A DNA stretch of 64,000 nt, taken from Neoechinorhynchus agilis. Its lineage: Eukaryota > Acanthocephala. Position 1 is the first letter of the stretch. Each line of letters starts with the position of its first letter. Shown here piece by piece: positions 57,821-64,000 of this stretch. Position numbers and translations under genes: made by a program. The notes beneath the pieces were generated by a model. It was not told where the DNA came from, made no database searches, and saw nothing but the letters and a program-made list of their open reading frames with translations. The stretch covers positions 1,178,001-1,242,000 of the forward strand of contig CM121341.1 of the NCBI GenBank assembly GCA_051530055.1, in the 5' to 3' direction.

Positions 57821-58690
57821 AAAGACGATTTATCGCTCGAAAAAAATAATAGCTAGTTTAACGCCTAAAACTTTCTCGTTCTCACTAGTTTAATTGCCTC
57901 AATTCTGTACCATGAAGAAATTCTCGATTTCTAGCGTAGCCTAACAATACATTTGATCGATATTTCAGTTTTGACTAAAGAAATGTTTTTAACAAGATCT
58001 ATAAAAAATTAAATTCATCGACTTGCATGATTTACCGAGTAGAAAATCGCAATTTCTTACTTTATTTCACCGAAATTCCCATTTGAAGAAACGAATGTTT
58101 ATTTTAAATTTTCTTGTACAAAATCCATCAGAACGTGATCGAAAGTTAAAATTCATGATTGTAATTTTGATTCGGTATAAAAAAGCTTTCAAGACCCGAA
58201 CGTTTTATGCATAATCTTTATTTGTATACTCAATTCTTCGTTCCTATTATAAAACCGATCTTTTCTCTTTAGAGTAAAAATAGTTTTTCTCACCATTGAG
58301 ATAATTGGTGATGTTTTACTAAGCATGGTAAATTTTTTAACCAAGGTTGGAAACGGATGGTCGAAATGAACAAATCTGCGATTCAAAAAGGTACTGATGG
58401 ATCCTCGAGAAAATGAAGGATAAAAATGTTTCGGCGTTAGCATCGGAACTTTTTTAAATTAGAGAAATAACACGTTTTAATCAAATTCTTTAAGAATTCA
58501 GAACTATAAATTTAAAATAGAATCATAGGATGGCGGCGGTTCAAACTCGTTGCTGATCTCTTGTACACTGAGTCTTGGATTCCCTAATGGATCTGACAGT
58601 TGGTCGAAATGGTGCATCTGATAATGAGTCAATCGCCCATGAATTGTAGAAGTTTGATTATTGATTCCATTCAGCACACATCGCCTAATT
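57821..58690. other. Intergenic with LINE tail piece
   Basis: No gene. 58330-58430 (AACCAAGGTTGGAAACGG, ACTGATGGATCCTCGAG) resembles the family B LINE tail and 13165-13185. Confidence 0.35.
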
Positions 58691-58707
58691 GACGATTTAA
58701 TTTAGTT

Positions 58708-58935
58708 TTGACCCACGATACTAACCACACGCAAGCAGATAATATGATTGTTAGAATTATGGCTGCTAAAGGTGGAAAAAAAATCACTATCCATGACGAT
58801 GGAGAGGATGACATTCTCGGTTTGAGGTGCAATGATGAAATACATCTTTGTTGGAGTAATGTGACTCATTGCTCCTCTCCTGTGCTACGAAAATTTAAAT
58901 GGGGTCGAAAAACTGTGTTTTGGGTAACTTTTTAG
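58708..58935 (+). pseudogene. Unknown ORF cut by a LINE
   Basis: 75-residue ORF: MTHDTNHTQADNMIVRIMAA, KGGKKITIHDDGEDDILGLR, CNDEIHLCWSNVTHC, then RKFKWGRKTVFWVTF. It looks like real protein sequence (two Cys pairs, aromatic-rich end) but I do not recognise it. LINE sequence begins at the stop codon, so the 3' part is probably lost. Confidence 0.3.
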
Positions 58936-59640
58936 CAAAAGCCTTTGAGAGATGGCAGCATTGCTTCGTTGTACTGCGATCGGGATATTTTGTCGCAGGA
59001 ATACACCTGCTCGTGCGTCGCCGGTCGTTTCTCCGAGAGATCCTGGAGCAGAGAGAGTGCCGAGCTGCCGAGCGCTCCATACGTCTCTACTCCGACGGGG
59101 ACAAAAAAGTGGGCCCTTGCTAATTCTCTATATTTTCGTACCTTCCTCCCTTCTGCTGCAATGGCTGCACCTTCAGGGATTTCGAGAGAGTACGGAATGT
59201 TGCTTACGGCGAGCGTGTCCACACACGTGGCGTCCCAGAGAAGGCATTTGCCATCCCGCCACGGAGACCGTGTAGTCGACAAAGATGGGCGGGTTACGCA
59301 CTCGGTCGAGAGGCCGAGCGAAGTTCGTCGTTCTCTACGCCCGAGTAATTACGCTGTTGATCTCAGAATGGCGTGAGAACCTTTTACCTGTCTTTCAACA
59401 AACGAGACCATGTAGCCTGAAAGCATCAACCAAAGATCCACATCGACAGCGATGGGGCGTGTGTATCGGGAGACCAAGTCTTAAGAACACTGCGATCCTC
59501 GTTACCTCATCAGTGAGAAGAGTTGCCACAGATGCCAGAGGAACAGCCTTTAACCACTCCCTCGATTCTCGTGTCGAAACTGCCAACAATCTATCTCGGA
59601 CGACCCCATCGCGAGAAGCTGAAAGTAGAGAGCTGTGAGC
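58936..59640 (-). mobile_element. Family B LINE, C-terminal part (right arm)
   Basis: Minus-strand ORF 59282-58932 reads WRDGKCLLWDATCVDTLAVS, GAAIAAEGRKVRKYRELARA, HFFVPVGVETYGALGSSALS and LLQDLSEKRPATHEQVYSCD. It is the mirror of 27728-28280 but keeps about 200 bp of the C-terminal domain that the left copy lacks. The 5' part of the LINE is missing here. Confidence 0.72.
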
Positions 59641-59689
59641 TCTTGCGATTCAGGTGCTTGCGATGGCTCTACAAAACAACTAAAATCTT

Positions 59690-59925
59690 TTTAGATGACT
59701 GATGAGGTTTCCTAACGAAATATTTCAATAATTTATGTGTTTTATCCGGGAGGGATTTTGATGACCAGATCTCCGATTTCGGTATCGTTCAGAGAAAATC
59801 CTCCGTGATGACTGAAATGGAACACAAGAGGTTTGATCGGAAAGATGCAGTACAAAACAGCTGAAATCTTTTTAGATGACAGATGAGGCTCCCTCACGAA
59901 ATATTTCAATAATTTATATGTTTTA
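59690..59925 (+). repeat. Single-copy counterpart of the left-arm tandem array, with hammerhead-like core
   Basis: One monomer (about 180 bp) bounded by two motif copies: CTGATGA (59699-59705) ... GAAA (59717-59720), with an intact core, and CAGATGA ... GAAA at about 59880-59910 (U4 to A). Each is followed by TATTTCAATAATT, the bulged stem III. The left arm has about eight monomers at this place. Confidence 0.7.
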
Positions 59926-60024
59926 TTCGGAAGAGATTATGGTCACTACATTTCCAACTTTGGTATCGTTCAAAGAAAATCCTTCGGGATTACAGAGTTG
60001 GAGATGTAGTGATCACAATTCCGG

Positions 60025-60093
60025 GCTGCATCCAACAACATGGAAGGAAAACATAACTTTAGCTTAAAGCTACCGATCCGCGATGTGTTATAA
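60025..60093 (+). mobile_element. Penelope-like endonuclease C-terminus fragment (right arm)
   Basis: Reads AASNNMEGKHNFSLKLPIRD then VL and TAA at 60091; mirror of 23462-23530. Confidence 0.65.
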
Positions 60094-60483
60094 ATCATTG
60101 AACGGATATTCTGTGCATTCCTCTCAAATCTTGAGTAATGTAGAAATACTCAGCTCCTAAATGAGGTTTCCCAACAAAAAGGACTTTTTCTAGTCCAAAT
60201 CATTATTCGATAATCGAGAAACATATTTAAGCTATAGTTCAAAACGATGGCCTTACATCTTCATCGTCAAGTCAAACACTATCACGTGCATTTAGGCTGT
60301 TTATTCAACGAGCTAAAGTAATCGTTACAACTGCCTTTCCTTCCCTGTTCATTTAAGCTACTGTTTGCTCCTAGATGCTATAAAATTCGCAACTTTTGTA
60401 CTCGCTTGCAACCTGTATCTTTTCTAAAAGACTGAATCACAACTTTAACCACATAGTTGATTCACAATGGTGATGATAGTGAT

Positions 60484-60493
60484 GAATATATAG
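60484..60493 (+). promoter_or_regulatory. TATA-like element of PEBP gene
   Basis: GAATATATAG lies 42 bp upstream of the ATG at 60535, so the 5' UTR would be very short (about 15-20 nt). Conserved in the left arm. Confidence 0.4.
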
Positions 60494-60534
60494 AAGTGTT
60501 CACTGTGCTAGGCTGTATCTGATTCTGAACAAAA

Positions 60535-61210
60535 ATGCATCTTTTATATTCATTCATTGCAATAGCATTGGTAGCTCTTGTCCGCTCGGCGCCACTTTCG
60601 CAAAATACAAAAGTGGCTCTACGGTACTTGGATGGAGTTAGAAAATTCAATTTTCCTTTCTTACCGGTAATTGTTAATCTTCTGGTTCACTTATTAATTA
60701 CAACTTTCCTCGCAGACCTTCTACAGCAATCGCCTCGTCGCTTGGAATCCATGTATGTCAATGAGTGAAACAACAAATCAATTCACTTATCAAGGCCCTC
60801 TATTAGAAGACGAGCAAAGGTATTACTCCATCGTTATGTATGATCCGGACGTATATGAGCCAAATGCTCCTAACTCAACTGTTTGGTTACATTATCTTGG
60901 AATAAATCTGAACTCAGTAACGCCTATCACAGTTATCAAGGATTATTTTGCACCGGCACCACCGATTGGTGTTCATCATTATGTCCAACTCATGGTAGAA
61001 CAAAAGAAAATACTTGAGCCGTTCACGGTGGATGAAAGATTGAATTGGGATTTCAGTGGATTTATCTCAAAACAACGAAGGGTTATTGGTGGAAATACCT
61101 TCAGAGTTGCGGCACCGGGTGTTGTGTGCCCTGCTGTGGAAGCGGGCCATGCCGTTCAGATGACAGTTTCACTTTTAGTTGCACTTGTTATTGCTTTTGT
61201 TTCAATTTAA
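60535..61210 (+). CDS. Secreted PEBP-family protein (right-arm copy)
   Basis: Exons 60535-60666 and 60716-61210 with a 49-bp intron; the joined reading FLP-TFYSNRLVAWNPCMSMS continues into the PEBP core. Signal peptide, DPDVYEP, GVHHYV and the hydrophobic C-terminus are as in the left copy. Differences from it are few (APLSQ, EQKKILEP, FTVDERL, VEAGHA here). Both copies are intact, so two proteins could be made from one locus pair. Confidence 0.85.
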
Positions 61211-62996
61211 GTATCTTTTGATAAAATCGCTTTTAAATATTGCCATTGTGCGTATCATAGGCAAAATCGAATGAATTTTAAAGAAGACAATGAAAAATTG
61301 TAGCGGCTAACGGGTTCATATTTTTGTCACTATCCACATCTCCGTGCCAAATTTTTTTAATGAAATCAGAGTAATACCATAATCCAATTTTGAAACGATT
61401 TTGTGGAATGTTTTTCAATATCCTACTCATTGGGAGGTGAATAAATGATGTTACATATAAAATTTAAGCGAATTTTTTAATATCCTGGATTCTTGCCTTC
61501 GGGGGAAAATAGACTTTCTTTGGGTAGCTTTACCAACCCGGATTTAAATTCACTAATTTATTTCCGACATCAAGGTTTGTCATCTTGAGCATCTTTTAAT
61601 AACTAACAATTGCAAATCTTGAGGAAATGTCGGAATTATCGGACGTGAAATGATGCAAATAAATTAGTGAATTTAAATCCGGAATAGCAAAACTACCAAA
61701 AGAAAGAATTTGTTAGGGAACAAATGAGAGAGCTTTACTATTTAATATACTTTTTGTTATTAAATAACTTTTTCTTGAAAAAAAAGTATCTAAATTCTAC
61801 AAAGCTCTCTAATCTGTGCATTATGGTTTAAAATTTAAACTCAAATCATTATCTTGGAAACTGTCAGTAGTTCGAATTTTTCTCGGCAGATTTTTATAAC
61901 CGCATTTAAGCTTTGCCCAACCATTTAACCTGGAAAATAGTGCGCATCATTCCACTTGAAACACTGCGGCCAATGTATAACCTTGGACAACAACGGTTCA
62001 CGGCTATTATCTTGTCCATGGAATGGTCTGCTCAATAGTAAATCGCTTGTTTCTTACATAACGATATCTTTGGAATAAGATCCATTCAAACTTGTTAGAC
62101 TTTTATATTATTTTATATTTAAGGAGTTTATATCGTGTACCTTTCATGAGAACTGCACCATATATTTCTAATCCTAATAACAAAGTGATTGTTCCAGTGA
62201 AAAGTATAGAAGTAATCCGAAAAACTTGAAATAAGCATTCATACTTTAAAAGATGTTAGCTGTGAAATTGCAGTCCGGATTTCGCCACTCTACATTTTAA
62301 AATGCTTAAAGTTTCTAAAATACTTGAATGGTAATTGTAATGAATACGGAAACGAATATTCGGAAATTCGAAGAAAACGTTGACCATTTTTTTATAATAA
62401 AAATTGATCGTTGGAAATCCTAAACATCGACTGACATTGCAATGTCGATTTCAGGACGACACGGTATGGTACATTCACTTCTTCATTTTCGTGAACGTGT
62501 TTTTAAAAGTAGCGTAAATCGTCGTCTGATTGGCAAATATCATTCCTTAAAAAGAAATTAATATATTTACGATTGTAAAATATCTAAAAATATTCGTCAT
62601 GGATTTTAGCACCCTCATTAAAATTCACGAATTCTCAAAAATAAAAATTTTCAACGGAGAAAACTAAACGAAATGAGCAGATCCCTGTTTAATCAGGCCA
62701 CTCATTAACACTCATCAAAAGAAACAAATATATGTTCAGGAATTGAACTATAAAAGTGTTATATTTGAAAAAATCAAAGTACGATTTTCTCCCTAAGGAC
62801 GATGTCGGCGATGCGTGTTCATTTTCTAGGCATTATTGATTACGATGCTTAGTGATATTAAAATAAAGTTTACTGATTTATCACGAAGAGTGACGTGCCT
62901 CATGTTCAATCCTCCGTTGTAAGTTACTGAATGAGGATTTTTATGACATCTCCCACGAATATTGGTTCCAACCAGTTAAATCTTTGACCTGTCCTA
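61211..62996. other. Intergenic DNA of the outer right arm
   Basis: Mirror of 20561-22343 with few differences. Only the MITE at 61515-61707 is recognised. Confidence 0.4.
61515..61707. repeat. Foldback/MITE, family A (right arm)
   Basis: Mirror of 21848-22040, with the same 20-bp terminal inverted repeats. One end reads GGGTAGC where the left copy reads TGGTAAA. Confidence 0.75.
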
Positions 62997-63803
62997 ATGA
63001 CCAACAGCCAACCGCCATTTTGTGCTCTGCGACACTTGACATCGCGGTATCTATCAGTGGCTCGGGTAGAGCAACAAAATCTTACCGATTCACCTTTTCG
63101 AAACTGTGGGAACCCATTTTATAAACTCCATCGACGCTCGAAAAACTATAAAGGACAACCACCGAGCCCTTCGACTTTAAAAACGGTTTCCCTTTCGAAA
63201 CAAGTAAAAAATTATCACTCAATGTCCACACGGATATACTACAAATCGGCATATCCAATCCTGGCTGATCCACATCAATTCTCAAATCAAAACTCGTTCA
63301 TAATATTGCCAATCTCTCTTGCACTTCTTCCTTTGGGACAATAAATCCTTTGAGATCGAAAACTTGTATCGGTTCCTCCCTTAATTTATCATCCACGACG
63401 ACAAAAGGAACCTCAATCTCCCTCATTTTCCACCTCAAATACACAGAAACCCAAAATTCAGTTCCCGCCATAATCTACTCCAACACCCGAAGCCTCCTCC
63501 CTAAACTAGATGAAATTTCATCCACTTCAAAAGCCGATGTGGTCATATTAACAATAACACCCCCCTCCGCCTTTCAACAGCAAATGAATCATCCTTCCCG
63601 GGTACTCTTCCTTCCGTATGAACCGCCAGGACCGTTCAGAAGGGAAATCTCAATTTTTGTACAGCAATGGCTACCTTACTCTTTATCTCTCACAGGCTCT
63701 CTACAAAAACCCCGATTTAGAATTCATCGCAGTCCATTTCTTTGTTCCACTAAGAAATGGTCTTAGAGAATTCACAATTGCTGGCGAACATAATCCCGGT
63801 TAA
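62997..63803 (+). mobile_element. LINE endonuclease fragment (right arm)
   Basis: Mirror of 19752-20560. Here one frame stays open over 63350-63766 (138 codons) with PAIIYSNTRSLLPKLDEISS; the left copy is interrupted earlier. The reading continues in a second frame to AGEHNPG at 63803. Confidence 0.55.
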
Positions 63804-63809
63804 AGATTC

Positions 63810-63863
63810 CTTTATTATTAGGAAATATTTCGAAAGAGGAAACCTCGTCTCATCAGTCATCTA
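63810..63863 (-). ncRNA. Hammerhead-like ribozyme motif (right arm)
   Basis: Mirror of 19692-19745 with the same core (CTGATGA, GAAA) on the minus strand. Confidence 0.55.
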
Positions 63864-64000
63864 AAAAAGTTTGTGTAGTAGTTCTTTTTATTTGTTTGGT
63901 ATTGTCAGCTCGTTTTTACAGTACACCATTAGTAAGGTTTAGGCTAAAATATGTCTGCTCGTAACCCCTGCACTGTGTAGCGTTTTCTTATTATTTTCAT

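Larger units (their letters stand above)
42660..64000 (+). repeat. Right arm of giant imperfect palindrome (runs off the window)
   Basis: See the left arm for block pairing. The last bases of the window (GTAGCGTTTTCTTATTATTTTC) still match the left arm at 19555-19580, so the palindrome probably continues beyond 64000. Unpaired in this arm: 45500-48205 (rest of the zinc-finger gene plus LINE chimera) and 50817-58935 (ecdysoneless gene, RTE elements, foldbacks). Confidence 0.93.

Noticed and set aside
19555-64000. Treating mirrored genes as independent gene families
   Set aside because: Positions sum to constants within blocks and the flanking non-coding DNA matches too, so they are palindrome copies.
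1-64000. tRNA or rRNA genes
   Set aside because: No cloverleaf-like A and B boxes or rRNA signatures were recognised by eye; a tRNA scan would be decisive.

Overview
This is eukaryotic DNA, most likely from a small invertebrate animal. The genes are animal-type (prohibitin-2, Rab11, mitochondrial Hsp70, a SUMO protease, a PEBP protein, an ecdysoneless/SGT1 protein) and are split by very short GT-AG introns of 43-57 bp. The DNA is AT-rich and full of retroelements: Penelope-like elements, at least three LINE families and one gypsy element. The sequence alone does not fix the phylum.

Layout. (1) 1-19.5 kb is single-copy in this window: a Penelope-like remnant, a Ulp1/SENP-like protease (minus), prohibitin-2 (plus), a 173-bp satellite array (6.1-9.0 kb), Rab11 (plus), a graveyard of LINE pieces (13.2-16.1 kb), an RRM protein (minus) and a gene-poor stretch. 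(2) 19.56-64.0 kb is a giant imperfect palindrome. The left arm reads inward from 19.56 kb and the right arm reads outward to the window end, with the fold near 42 kb. Each arm carries a secreted PEBP gene, a PET117-like small ORF, a two-intron pseudokinase gene and a gene for GATA-like zinc fingers beside the fold. Arm identity is patchy: very high in the outer 4 kb and the pseudokinase block, clearly lower next to the fold.

The arms differ by large unpaired blocks. The left arm alone has a dimeric 402-bp tandem array, most of a LINE, mitochondrial Hsp70 and an RTE-gypsy composite. The right arm alone has the ecdysoneless gene, the 3' two thirds of the zinc-finger gene, and RTE elements. The left arm's PET117/ecdysoneless junction is cut exactly at the ecdysoneless start codon.

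A second theme is ribozyme-like DNA. Hammerhead core motifs (CUGANGA, stem II, GAAA, then a conserved short stem III) recur at Penelope-element ends, in foldback elements and in the tandem array. This fits the known association of Penelope-like elements and metazoan retrozymes with hammerhead ribozymes.

The palindrome could be a real inverted duplication or two haplotypes joined head to head in assembly. Only spanning long reads can settle that.
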